Assembly (NCBI RefSeq): GCF_011759375.1 | Contig: NZ_JAARML010000001.1 | Location: forward strand, 434,001 to 498,000 | DNA: 64,000 nucleotides | Reading direction: 5' to 3' | Source: Paraflavitalea devenefica | Lineage (GTDB): Bacteria; Bacteroidota; Bacteroidia; Chitinophagales; Chitinophagaceae | Shown here: piece by piece, positions 1 to 6,935 of the stretch | Layout: the number at the start of each line of letters is the position of its first letter | Numbering within the stretch: position 1 is the stretch's first letter | Notes under the pieces: generated by a model | The model's input: the letters and a program-made list of their open reading frames with translations, nothing else | What the model was told of the DNA's origin: nothing | The model's database searches: none | Program-made: the position numbers and the translations under genes

Positions 1-197
1 TCTTCCACTGGCATGGGAATAGCATAGCCAGGTCCTGTTTTAATCACATATCCCTGCTGCACCTTCTCCTTTTCCTGTACCCCGGGAGGCAGGTACAAAC
101 CACTTTCTGTGCGTTCATTGGCTTTGGAAGGCCGTATTAATACCCGGTCGCCTATTACAATCAGCTTCTTAAAAGTATTATCGTTCGTCAGTCGCAT
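1..197 (-). CDS. GroES-like co-chaperonin family protein (5' part only)
   Basis: The gene begins with ATG at 197 and runs off the left edge, so only the first 65 residues are visible. They contain the Cpn10 pattern GDRVLIRPSK followed by ERTESGLYLPPG and a GYVIKTGPG segment, which match the start and mobile-loop region of the GroES-like proteins that Bacteroidota carry besides canonical groES. Canonical GroES partners GroEL in folding; for this variant the partner is not known to me. It is transcribed divergently from the response regulator that starts at 324. I am fairly sure of the fold, less so of any chaperonin role. Confidence 0.75.
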   Translation of the reverse strand, partial: MRLTNDNTFKKLIVIGDRVLIRPSKANERTESGLYLPPGVQEKEKVQQGYVIKTGPGYAIPMPVE

Positions 198-262
198 AAG
201 AATGATCTTAAAGGGCAAAATTACCCCCTCTCCCCCATTTATTAACAAAATATTACACGCCA

Positions 263-293
263 CTTGTCGGTTATAGCAAATGATTTAATTTTA
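263..293 (+). promoter_or_regulatory. Candidate promoter of the OmpR-type regulator
   Basis: CTTG at 263-266 (-33 element), a 19-nt spacer and TAATTTTA at 286-293 (-7 element) resemble the Bacteroidota promoter TTTG-N19-TAnnTTTG, with A in the last -7 position. The start would fall near 297-300, giving a leader of about 25 nt. Confidence 0.45.
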
Positions 294-323
294 TTTACAC
301 TATCGAACTAAATCTACCTAACA

Positions 324-1025
324 ATGGAAGGAAAGAAACCTAAAATCTTGTTGTGTGAAGACGATCAGAACCTGGGCAGTGTACTAAAGAATTACCTGGA
401 ATTAAATGATTTCGATGTGACCCTGGAACGTGATGGCCGCCTCGGACTGGCCGCTTTCCAGCGAGAGAAATTTGAGCTTTGCCTGCTCGACATTATGATG
501 CCTCACATGGACGGATTTACCCTTGCGGAGGAGATCCGTGATATTGATCCGGATATCCCCTTGTTCTTCCTCAGTGCCAAAACCATGAAGGAAGACATCA
601 TCCAGGGCTATAAGTTGGGTGCCGATGATTACATTACCAAGCCATTCGACAGCGAGGTACTGTTATTGAAGATAAAAGCCATCATGAAAAGAAATGAAGA
701 GGTAACCCGTGAACAGGAAAACAAAGAGTTCGACCTCGGCAGTTATCACTTCAATCCCAAGCTCCGTGAACTGAGCCATAACGGCAAAACACAGACTTTG
801 TCGCCCAAAGAAAATGAATTGCTGAAAATGCTGTCCGAGCACATGAATGACCTGTTGCCCCGTGAGCAGGCATTGAAGAAAATATGGGGCAGCGATACTT
901 ATTTCAACGGACGAAGCATGGACGTGTACATTGCCAAGCTGCGCAAATACCTGAAGGAAGATGATAAAATAGAGATCGTCAACATTCACGGTAATGGCTT
1001 CCGGCTGGTAGCACCTACCATATAA
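324..1025 (+). CDS. OmpR/PhoB-family response regulator
   Basis: A two-domain regulator of 233 residues, the usual length. The receiver domain (about residues 6-122) has the acidic pair D13-D14, phosphoacceptor D56 in LLDIMMP, S84 and K106 in TKPF. The C-terminal winged-helix DNA-binding domain (about 135-230) ends in the typical VNIHGNGFRLV hairpin. It resembles the RprY-type regulators of Bacteroidota. No histidine kinase lies beside it in this window, so its sensor is unknown; it could be an orphan. A candidate promoter lies at 263-293 and a terminator follows at 1055-1079. Family assignment is secure; target genes cannot be inferred. Confidence 0.93.
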   Translation: MEGKKPKILLCEDDQNLGSVLKNYLELNDFDVTLERDGRLGLAAFQREKFELCLLDIMMPHMDGFTLAEEIRDIDPDIPLFFLSAKTMKEDIIQGYKLGADDYITKPFDSEVLLLKIKAIMKRNEEVTREQENKEFDLGSYHFNPKLRELSHNGKTQTLSPKENELLKMLSEHMNDLLPREQALKKIWGSDTYFNGRSMDVYIAKLRKYLKEDDKIEIVNIHGNGFRLVAPTI

Positions 1026-1054
1026 TTCCGCAGTACATACCTCAACAAATACAT

Positions 1055-1079
1055 AAGTCCCGCCCACAAGGCGGGATTT
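1055..1079. terminator. Bidirectional intrinsic terminator
   Basis: TCCCGCC (1058-1064) pairs with GGCGGGA (1070-1076) across a five-base loop, and flanking A and T bases extend the stem to 1055-1079. It lies between the convergent ends of the regulator at 1025 and the outer-membrane protein at 1092, so it can serve both. Confidence 0.75.
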
Positions 1080-1091
1080 ATTGTTGATGCG

Positions 1092-2018
1092 TTAATACTT
1101 TCTTTTTACCCTTCCTATAGAGAGACTGAACTTGAACTGGATGGTGAAATAGGAGTCATTGTGTTTGGGATCGCCTCTTATGCCTCCTTCCTGGGTCACT
1201 ATGGAGGGATCAAGTTCCTGCCTTCTGTCGGCCAGTTGCGCCGCCAGCTCCGCAGCCCCATGCGACAGATTTTCCGAAAACAGGGCAGGGTCAATATATT
1301 GCCGGCTCACATCATCGAGGTAATCCGTTTGCAATATCCGGTGCATGATCTCTACCCGGGCATTCAGCAAGGCCGATATTTCATATTTAACACCGATACC
1401 CAAGGGGAAATTAACCTGCGTAAGCCGGTAAGGTCTTCTGTCGGGATACTCCCGAAAACCCTGCCCTTCTGTATGCAGCGGTTGCAAGGCTACCCAGCTA
1501 CCGTTGATATATGCTTCCGGATTGAAATTAAACACACCCACTCCACCCATTATATAAGGTGAAAAGCGCGGAGCTTCCTTAGCCAATGATTGAAACAGCG
1601 TAAGAGGATGGAACTCCGCCAGTAAGGCTACTTCTGATATACGGCTGCGGAAATGCAGGTTGCGCTGGTAGCGGGATTTAGCAGCAGACTGATCACCATT
1701 TAATATTTTATCCGAAGCGCTCACCCTGCCGAAGGTGGCTTCCAGCCGGCCACCGATGGTTTGTTTATACAAGGCGCCTGCATAAATACCACCGGCAAAG
1801 TTAAACTGCCGCCCGTTAAGGTCTTTAATGAATCCTTTACCCAATCCTTTTCTTCCACCAAGATCAGTAAAGCAGTTCATAACACCGGCTGAGACGCCTG
1901 CTTCCCACAATACAGCAGGCTCGATCCGCTCATCATCATAAAAATAATATTGGCCGGCTACGGTATGGACACAAAAGGACAGTACCCCAAGACACACGAT
2001 GGACTTCAATACACTCAT
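1092..2018 (-). CDS. Outer-membrane beta-barrel protein, DUF6089-like
   Basis: The product is about 308 residues, beginning at the ATG at 2018 (a TTG 12 nt upstream is a weaker choice). An N-terminal signal peptide ends near VAGQYY. The remainder alternates short glycine- and aromatic-rich strands (WEAGVSAGVMNCFTDLGG, GGIYAGALYKQTIGGRLEATFG, YIMGGVGVFNFNPEAY) typical of a small outer-membrane barrel, and the C-terminus carries a final strand (FTIQFKFSLSIGRVKRKY). The pattern is that of the Bacteroidota DUF6089 family, whose function is unknown. It stands alone between a terminator and ruvB. The barrel call is firm; the family name is from memory. Confidence 0.75.
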   Translation of the reverse strand: MSVLKSIVCLGVLSFCVHTVAGQYYFYDDERIEPAVLWEAGVSAGVMNCFTDLGGRKGLGKGFIKDLNGRQFNFAGGIYAGALYKQTIGGRLEATFGRVSASDKILNGDQSAAKSRYQRNLHFRSRISEVALLAEFHPLTLFQSLAKEAPRFSPYIMGGVGVFNFNPEAYINGSWVALQPLHTEGQGFREYPDRRPYRLTQVNFPLGIGVKYEISALLNARVEIMHRILQTDYLDDVSRQYIDPALFSENLSHGAAELAAQLADRRQELDPSIVTQEGGIRGDPKHNDSYFTIQFKFSLSIGRVKRKY

Positions 2019-2141
2019 AACACTAATCAATAAAGGTTAATGCAATCTGGCAGGGGTCATTGGGTAGGTAATTAACAGAACAGAAGATTAACAAAAAGGG
2101 TACCACTTATGGAATTAGAACCGGCCAATTTAATTTTTTGA

Positions 2142-3170
2142 TTAAAACAGTAAATGTTCGCCGCTGCCACCATGCTTACGTCCTAAATGTTCATAAGCTT
2201 TGGGCGTTACTTCGCGGCCGCGGGGCGTGCGCTTGATAAAACCTTCCTGTATTAGAAAAGGTTCATACACTTCTTCCAGCGTACCCGTTTCTTCACCCAC
2301 CGCTGTAGCGATGGTGGTGATGCCTACCGGGCCGCCTTTGAATTTATCAATGATGGTGAGTAGTATACGATTATCCATTTCATCCAAACCATATTCATCC
2401 ACATTCAATGCCCGCAGGGCGTGTTGTGTAATGGCCAGGTCAATAACACCATTGCTCAATACCTGTGCAAAATCCCTTACGCGGCGTAAGAGGCCATTGC
2501 CAATTCGGGGCGTGCCGCGGCTGCGGCGGGCAATTTCAAAAGCAGCATCGGAAGTGATCTTCACATGCAGAATGCCGGCTGCCCGTGTAATGATCCTTTG
2601 CAGCACCTCGGCCGTATAATATTCCAGTCGTGATTTGATCGCGAAGCGGGATAATAAGGGCGCCGTGAGCAGGCCGCTGCGCGTAGTAGCGCCTACCAGC
2701 GTAAAGGGATTGAGGTTAATCTGTATGCTTCGTGCATTGGGACCGCTGTCAATCATAATATCCAGCCGGTAATCTTCCATCGCAGCATACAGGTATTCTT
2801 CCACCACCGTACTCAGCCGGTGAATTTCATCAATGAACAATACATCATTGGGCTCCAGGTTGGTGAGCAGTCCGGCCAGATCACCCGGCTTTTCAATAAC
2901 AGGCCCGGAAGTTTCTTTGATATTCACGCCCAGCTCATTGGCCACAATACGGCTCAACGTGGTTTTGCCCAATCCCGGAGGGCCATGAAATAACACATGG
3001 TCCAATGCCTCACCACGCAGCTTGGCTGCTTTGATAAATATTTTAAGGTTCTCAATAATTTGTCCCTGCCCGGCGAAGTCTTCTATTTCTGTGGGACGGA
3101 TATTATTTTCGAACTCTTTATCAGCGGCAGATAAGGAATTTCTTTCTGTATTTAAGTTTGGATTGGACAT
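2142..3170 (-). CDS. ruvB: Holliday junction branch-migration ATPase RuvB
   Basis: RuvB is the hexameric AAA+ motor that, with RuvA, drives branch migration of Holliday junctions before RuvC cuts them. The 342-residue product has the family's normal length. It shows Walker [10 protein letters not shown] (about residues 64-72), Walker [12 protein letters not shown] (about 109-119), the sensor-1 segment [10 protein letters not shown] and the C-terminal winged-helix segment ending in [16 protein letters not shown]. Translation starts at ATG 3170. On the minus strand a TACTTTTG -7 box lies at 3206-3199, but no clear -33 element. ruvC lies 18 kb away at 21307; the genes are not linked as ruvABC. 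Divergent from the amidotransferase gene. Confidence 0.97.
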   Translation of the reverse strand: MSNPNLNTERNSLSAADKEFENNIRPTEIEDFAGQGQIIENLKIFIKAAKLRGEALDHVLFHGPPGLGKTTLSRIVANELGVNIKETSGPVIEKPGDLAGLLTNLEPNDVLFIDEIHRLSTVVEEYLYAAMEDYRLDIMIDSGPNARSIQINLNPFTLVGATTRSGLLTAPLLSRFAIKSRLEYYTAEVLQRIITRAAGILHVKITSDAAFEIARRSRGTPRIGNGLLRRVRDFAQVLSNGVIDLAITQHALRALNVDEYGLDEMDNRILLTIIDKFKGGPVGITTIATAVGEETGTLEEVYEPFLIQEGFIKRTPRGREVTPKAYEHLGRKHGGSGEHLLF

Positions 3171-3219
3171 GCTTTTCGGTCAACTTTGTAAATCTACACA
3201 AAAGTAAGGCAGTAATACC

Positions 3220-3915
3220 ATGCACGTACATTTTATACAACACGTACACTTTGAAACGCCGGGCTATTTACTGGAATGGGCTACAGCACAGCAACACACG
3301 ATCAGCTACACCAAAATATTTGAAGGAGATCCCTTTCCTGCTGCTGACAATATAGACCTGCTGATCATCATGGGCGGCCCTATGGGTGTATATGAAGAAG
3401 ATAAATACGCATGGCTGGCAACAGAAAAAGCCTTTATAAAAGAAGTGATCGCTGCCGGTAAAAAAGTATTGGGCATCTGCCTCGGTGCACAGCTTATTGC
3501 CGAAGTATCGGGCGCCAAAGTATACCCCAATGCCCAAAAAGAAATTGGCTGGTGGCCCATCCGCAAGATCATCAATGAAAAAACTTTGCCGCTCACCGAA
3601 ACGCTGCCTGATGAGTTCATCACCTTCCATTGGCATGGTGACACTTTCGACCTGCCAGCCGGCGCAGTACATTTATTTGCTACCTCCATTTGTCCTAACC
3701 AGGGCTTCCTCCTAAATGAGCAGGTGGCAGGATTACAATTTCATATGGAAGCCACCCCCAGCCTGGTACAGCAAATGGCAAAATATGGGCAGGAGGAGCT
3801 GGTAACCGCCCCTTATATTCAAACGGCCGGGCAAATGCAGGAATTAAGCGCCCGCTATGCGGCTGCCCAGCAAAAACAGTTGTTGGATTTTATAAACAGG
3901 TTCCTGACTCTCTGA
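3220..3915 (+). CDS. Class I glutamine amidotransferase family protein
   Basis: A stand-alone GATase1 domain of 231 residues. The nucleophile elbow GICLGAQ places the catalytic cysteine at C87, and FHMEA gives H175 and E177, completing the Cys-His-Glu triad. The oxyanion-strand MGGPMGVYEED is also present. Such proteins resemble GMP synthase glutaminase domains and gamma-glutamyl hydrolases of the YfeJ/Guaa_2-like group; the acceptor of the ammonia or the actual substrate is not evident and no synthetase partner is adjacent. It starts with ATG and shares a 49-nt divergent intergenic region with ruvB. Confidence 0.85.
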   Translation: MHVHFIQHVHFETPGYLLEWATAQQHTISYTKIFEGDPFPAADNIDLLIIMGGPMGVYEEDKYAWLATEKAFIKEVIAAGKKVLGICLGAQLIAEVSGAKVYPNAQKEIGWWPIRKIINEKTLPLTETLPDEFITFHWHGDTFDLPAGAVHLFATSICPNQGFLLNEQVAGLQFHMEATPSLVQQMAKYGQEELVTAPYIQTAGQMQELSARYAAAQQKQLLDFINRFLTL

Positions 3916-4023
3916 TCCTCTCTTATTTTCAATTCCTTGTATCAGTCTTCGCATTGAATTACTCCACTTTGGGATTACCAGCAGGTTTGTTATGCCTCTC
4001 TTGTGTCCATATTTGGGAATAAG

Positions 4024-4097
4024 CCGTAGATATCCCGTATATATCTCGTAGATAAGCCGTAGATAAGCTGTCTTTATATAAAGGCGGGATATCTACG
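4024..4097. repeat. 11-bp-period quasi-tandem repeat with inverted ends
   Basis: Five consecutive 11-base units fill 4024-4078: CCGTAGATATC, CCGTATATATC, TCGTAGATAAG, CCGTAGATAAG, CTGTCTTTATA. In addition CGTAGATATCCCG (4025-4037) has a perfect inverted copy CGGGATATCTACG at 4085-4097. It lies in the 334-nt gap between the amidotransferase and marR; apart from this array and the marR promoter I see nothing else there. A second array with the same period and similar unit is at 39107-39183. Confidence 0.8.
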
Positions 4098-4208
4098 ACT
4101 AATAAGCATTTTATAAGTAGGCTAAATACAGCTTATCAACAAAGATGCCCTTAACCAGCCTTAAAGGAAACCGGCCTAAGAGTAACTCAATGGGGATATT
4201 AAAAATAT

Positions 4209-4241
4209 ATTTGCATATACAAATAAGAGCCCCTACCTTTG
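4209..4241 (+). promoter_or_regulatory. marR promoter with overlapping candidate operator
   Basis: TTTG at 4210-4213 and TACCTTTG at 4234-4241 form a Bacteroidota promoter with a 20-nt spacer. The -33 element is embedded in the inverted repeat ATTTG-CATATA-CAAAT (4209-4224). The same sequence recurs before the next gene at 4695-4710, suggesting a MarR operator and autoregulation. The start of transcription would be within a few bases of the ATG at 4250. Confidence 0.6.
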
Positions 4242-4249
4242 TCTTGTCA

Positions 4250-4678
4250 ATGAAACCTTCGGAAAGCAAATACCGCCATTGCATGTACTTCGTAGCCAAT
4301 GCCCTGGGGCGCAGGATAGAGAAGCTGGCTATGGAAAGCTGGAAGAAGGTAGACCTGTCGCCCAGTCACGCTTATCTGCTGATGCTGGCCATCGAAGAGC
4401 CAGGCATACAACCGACGGCCCTGAGTGAACAATTGATCCTGACCCCTTCTACCATTACCCGGCTCATTGAGAAGCTGGAGGATAAAGGATTGGTAACCCG
4501 TAGCACAGAAGGCAAGCTTACCAAGGTGTACCCTACCGCCCAAGCCAAAGAACTATATCCCAAACTACAGGAATGCCTGGACCATTTTATTGAAAACTAC
4601 ACCTATATCCTTGGCAAAGAAGAAAGTAAGCGCATGGTGAAGAATATGGCCTGCCTGGCCGATAAACTGGGTGAGTAA
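4250..4678 (+). CDS. MarR-family transcriptional regulator
   Basis: A 142-residue winged-helix repressor. The ATG at 4250 was chosen because it follows the promoter directly; an upstream in-frame extension would place the promoter inside the gene. The DNA-binding part contains the recognition helix region ALSEQLILTPSTITRLIEKL followed by the wing DKGLVTRSTEGKLTKVYPT, which match MarR proteins closely. MarR dimers usually repress their own gene and a neighbour and are released by small phenolic or electrophilic ligands. The downstream NmrA-like gene carries the same candidate operator, which fits this arrangement. The ligand is unknown. Confidence 0.9.
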   Translation: MKPSESKYRHCMYFVANALGRRIEKLAMESWKKVDLSPSHAYLLMLAIEEPGIQPTALSEQLILTPSTITRLIEKLEDKGLVTRSTEGKLTKVYPTAQAKELYPKLQECLDHFIENYTYILGKEESKRMVKNMACLADKLGE

Positions 4679-4694
4679 TTTTTTTTATACCAAT

Positions 4695-4710
4695 ACTTGT
4701 ACATACAAAT
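4695..4710. promoter_or_regulatory. Second copy of the candidate MarR operator
   Basis: ACTTG-TACATA-CAAAT at 4695-4710 followed by AAG copies the inverted repeat at 4209-4224 (15 of the last 18 bases through AAG agree closely). It lies 36 nt before the ATG of the NmrA-like gene. Confidence 0.5.
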
Positions 4711-4745
4711 AAGCCTAACACAACAATTATTTTAAATCAACTATT

Positions 4746-5636
4746 ATGAAGTACGTAATTACAGGTGGCGCAGGCCACATTTCAAAGCCCCTGGCAGAAG
4801 CATTACTGGCAGCAGGCCACCAGGTAACAGTCATCGGGCGCAATGCCGCCAACCTGCAGGAATTAGTCAATAAGGGGGCTAAAGCAGCGATTGGCTCTGT
4901 AAACGATGTTGCCTTCCTGACCACCGCCTTTGCGGGAGCAGATGCGGTATACGTTATGAACCCGCCCGATTATACCAATACTGCTGTAAAAGCAACACTG
5001 GAGCAAACGGGCAAAAACTTTACAGCAGCGCTTAAAGCCGCCAATATCAAGTACGTGGTACAACTCAGCAGTATCGGCGCCCACCTCCCCGAAGGCGTAG
5101 GTCCCGTAAGCGGCCTGTACCGGGTAGAACAGTCATTACGCACTTTACCCGGCACCAATGTCCTGCACCTTCGCCCGTCCTATTTCTATTATAACCTCTT
5201 TGCCAATATCGGGTTGATCAAACAGGCTGGCATTGCAGGTGGCAATTTTAGTGTGGCTGCCAACAAGTTCCCGATCGTTGATACGAGTGATATTGCTGCA
5301 GTGGCGGCGGAAGAACTCCTGAAGCTGGATTTTAAAGGTCACCAGGTACGGTATATCGTCAGTGATGAAGTAGGTACAGACGCCATTGCCTCCGCACTGG
5401 GCAAAGCCATTGGCAAGCCAGACCTTCCCTGGGTTAAGTTCCCCGACGACCAGGCCAAAGCAGGCATGTTACAAGCTGGCCTGACCGAGGACCTTGCCGA
5501 CAACTATATTGAAATGGGACATGCTATTGATAACGGTATTATGTTTGAAGATTATTGGAAGCACAAGCAACCATTGGGAAAGGTAAAGCTGGATGATTTT
5601 GCAAAGACGTTTGCAGCGGCCTATAATGCGAATTAA
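4746..5636 (+). CDS. NmrA-like NAD(P)-binding reductase
   Basis: A 296-residue atypical short-chain dehydrogenase. The N-terminal dinucleotide loop reads TGGAGHISKPLAEALL (residues 6-21), and the cofactor-discriminating turn follows VTVIGRN. There is VVQLSSIGAH after beta-5 and no canonical YxxxK catalytic pair, which is typical of the NmrA/HSCARG group that senses or reduces small molecules. MarR-linked members usually act in redox or quinone stress. It begins 67 nt after marR and carries a copy of the candidate operator, so it is probably the repressor's main target. A strong terminator at 5661-5714 ends the unit. Substrate unknown. Confidence 0.85.
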   Translation: MKYVITGGAGHISKPLAEALLAAGHQVTVIGRNAANLQELVNKGAKAAIGSVNDVAFLTTAFAGADAVYVMNPPDYTNTAVKATLEQTGKNFTAALKAANIKYVVQLSSIGAHLPEGVGPVSGLYRVEQSLRTLPGTNVLHLRPSYFYYNLFANIGLIKQAGIAGGNFSVAANKFPIVDTSDIAAVAAEELLKLDFKGHQVRYIVSDEVGTDAIASALGKAIGKPDLPWVKFPDDQAKAGMLQAGLTEDLADNYIEMGHAIDNGIMFEDYWKHKQPLGKVKLDDFAKTFAAAYNAN

Positions 5637-5660
5637 GCGAATTACATGAATTGGCAATAA

Positions 5661-5714
5661 GAGGTGACACCTTTCCCTTGCTTCTCCAAGGAAAGGTATC
5701 ACTTCTTTGTTTTT
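5661..5714 (+). terminator. Intrinsic terminator after the marR-NmrA unit
   Basis: GAGGTGACACCTTTCC (5661-5676) pairs with GGAAAGGTATCACTTC (5690-5705), one mismatch, followed by a T-rich run TTTGTTTTT (5706-5714). Confidence 0.85.
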
Positions 5715-5730
5715 GTATCTTTGAAACACT

Positions 5731-6015
5731 ATGAACTACGATCAGTTTTATGCCAGCATCACCCATGCCACACCACCACCGGGAATAAGCGTTTACTTAA
5801 AATCACTGTGGTATGATGCCAAAGGCGACTGGGACGCTTCCCATGAGATTATACAGGATGTACCTGATAAAACAGCTTCCTGGATCCATGCCTACCTGCA
5901 CCGCAAGGAAGGCGATGTTTTTAATGCCAATTACTGGTACAATAAAGCCAATAAGCGCATGCCCGGCCATTCATTGGAACAGGAATGGGAAGAGATCGTA
6001 AAAGCGTTGCTCTGA
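5731..6015 (+). CDS. Small conserved hypothetical protein
   Basis: A 94-residue soluble protein with no signal peptide. It has a distinctive block of conserved-looking residues (SLWYDAKGDWDASHEIIQD, WIHAYLHRKEGD, NYWYNKANKRMP), and I recall closely similar small proteins in other Bacteroidota, without a known role. The helical, tryptophan-rich pattern suggests a TPR-like pair of hairpins. A perfect -7 box TATCTTTG lies at 5716-5723, only seven bases before the ATG, so the mRNA would have almost no leader. The -33 region overlaps the upstream terminator stem and is poor. I cannot assign a function. Confidence 0.8.
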   Translation: MNYDQFYASITHATPPPGISVYLKSLWYDAKGDWDASHEIIQDVPDKTASWIHAYLHRKEGDVFNANYWYNKANKRMPGHSLEQEWEEIVKALL

Positions 6016-6029
6016 TGTAGTGAAGGACC

Positions 6030-6740
6030 TTATGGCTTTTTGGTATAACGCTTCAGTTGAAGTATCAGTTCCGGGTCGGGGCAGTTGCCCAGGTATTTTT
6101 GTCTTTCGGAATATTTACATACACCCGGATAATCCCCTTCTTTTAATTCCATGTCCAGTATGATCTGGAAATGCAGGTGAGGCGGCCAGTGGCCATTCTC
6201 TGCAGGCTCCCCAAAATGGGCGATCTTTTGCCCGATGGAAATATATTGTCCGCTGGAAAGTTTCTGAATATCCTTCAGGCTAACATGGCCGTATAAGGTA
6301 TAAAAAGGCAATCCATCCAACTGGTGCAGCAGGATCATGGTAGCGCCATAATCGCCAAAATGGTCATTAAAAGCAAAGCTATGCACCATGCCTCCCATAA
6401 AAGCATACACCGGTGTACCGGCTGCGCCCCAGATATCTGTACCGATGTGCAGGCGGCGGGGCTCTTCACCAGGTACTGCTGCATCAAATAAAGCGCTGCG
6501 GTTGTACACGGTCCTGTGCTCATTGTAACCACCAATACCCAGCCGGCAATCAGCAGCCTGCAGTTTACGGTTGATGTAGGCTGAAAAGCTGGCCGTATCG
6601 CTGATGATATTACTCGTAAGCTCTGTATTCTTTTCTGTAAAGTCGAGCAGCAATAGTTTATCCTTTGCAGGATCAACGGGCACTACCGGATGAAAAGTAG
6701 ACTGATATTTACGAATCGTATTTTCAAATACAGAGGGCAT
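6030..6740 (-). CDS. M23 (LytM-type) metallopeptidase family protein
   Basis: A 236-residue protein with the zinc-site motifs of M23 peptidases: HIGTDIW (HxxxD, about residues 97-103), LYGHVS, and HLHFQ (about 188-192). M23 enzymes cut glycine-containing or cross-link peptide bonds in peptidoglycan. Unusually for that role there is no signal peptide or transmembrane segment, so either it acts in the cytoplasm or is exported by another route. The domain reads as a complete peptidase fold preceded by about 90 residues of unassigned sequence. It is convergent with the gene ending at 6015 and divergent from the tricorn gene. Confidence 0.85.
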   Translation of the reverse strand: MPSVFENTIRKYQSTFHPVVPVDPAKDKLLLLDFTEKNTELTSNIISDTASFSAYINRKLQAADCRLGIGGYNEHRTVYNRSALFDAAVPGEEPRRLHIGTDIWGAAGTPVYAFMGGMVHSFAFNDHFGDYGATMILLHQLDGLPFYTLYGHVSLKDIQKLSSGQYISIGQKIAHFGEPAENGHWPPHLHFQIILDMELKEGDYPGVCKYSERQKYLGNCPDPELILQLKRYTKKP

Positions 6741-6776
6741 ATAGAGGATTTTGAAAAGATTGTTACTACTGTTTCA

Positions 6777-6823
6777 AGACCTGACAGGTTTTGTTTGCGT
6801 CGTAAGCGAAACCTGTCAGGTCT
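6777..6823. repeat. Perfect 15-bp inverted repeat
   Basis: AGACCTGACAGGTTT (6777-6791) and AAACCTGTCAGGTCT (6809-6823) are perfect inverted copies around a 17-nt loop, and each contains the smaller palindrome CCTGACAGG. It stands between the divergent M23 and tricorn genes. I recall CCTGACAGG-type palindromes as common dispersed elements in Bacteroidota genomes; a regulatory role is possible. Confidence 0.7.
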
Positions 6824-6935
6824 CCGGTACTGCCGTTTATAAGCAATTTGCCGCCTTTTATGCATTCCCGCCTCCTGCAAATATCCCGGTTTGCTACCTT
6901 TAAATCAACCTCGGATTACAAAAACACACATTTTT

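Noticed and set aside
1161-1562. 133-codon plus-strand frame inside the outer-membrane protein gene
   Set aside because: Antisense to 1092-2018 with no homology that I recognise.
6891-6935. TTG-initiated N-terminal extension of the tricorn gene
   Set aside because: The extension precedes a clear signal peptide that starts at ATG 6936, and would bury it. The same reasoning led me to shorten the genes at 1092, 16073, 21893, 27706, 40061, 48897, 54933, 56182 and 60013.
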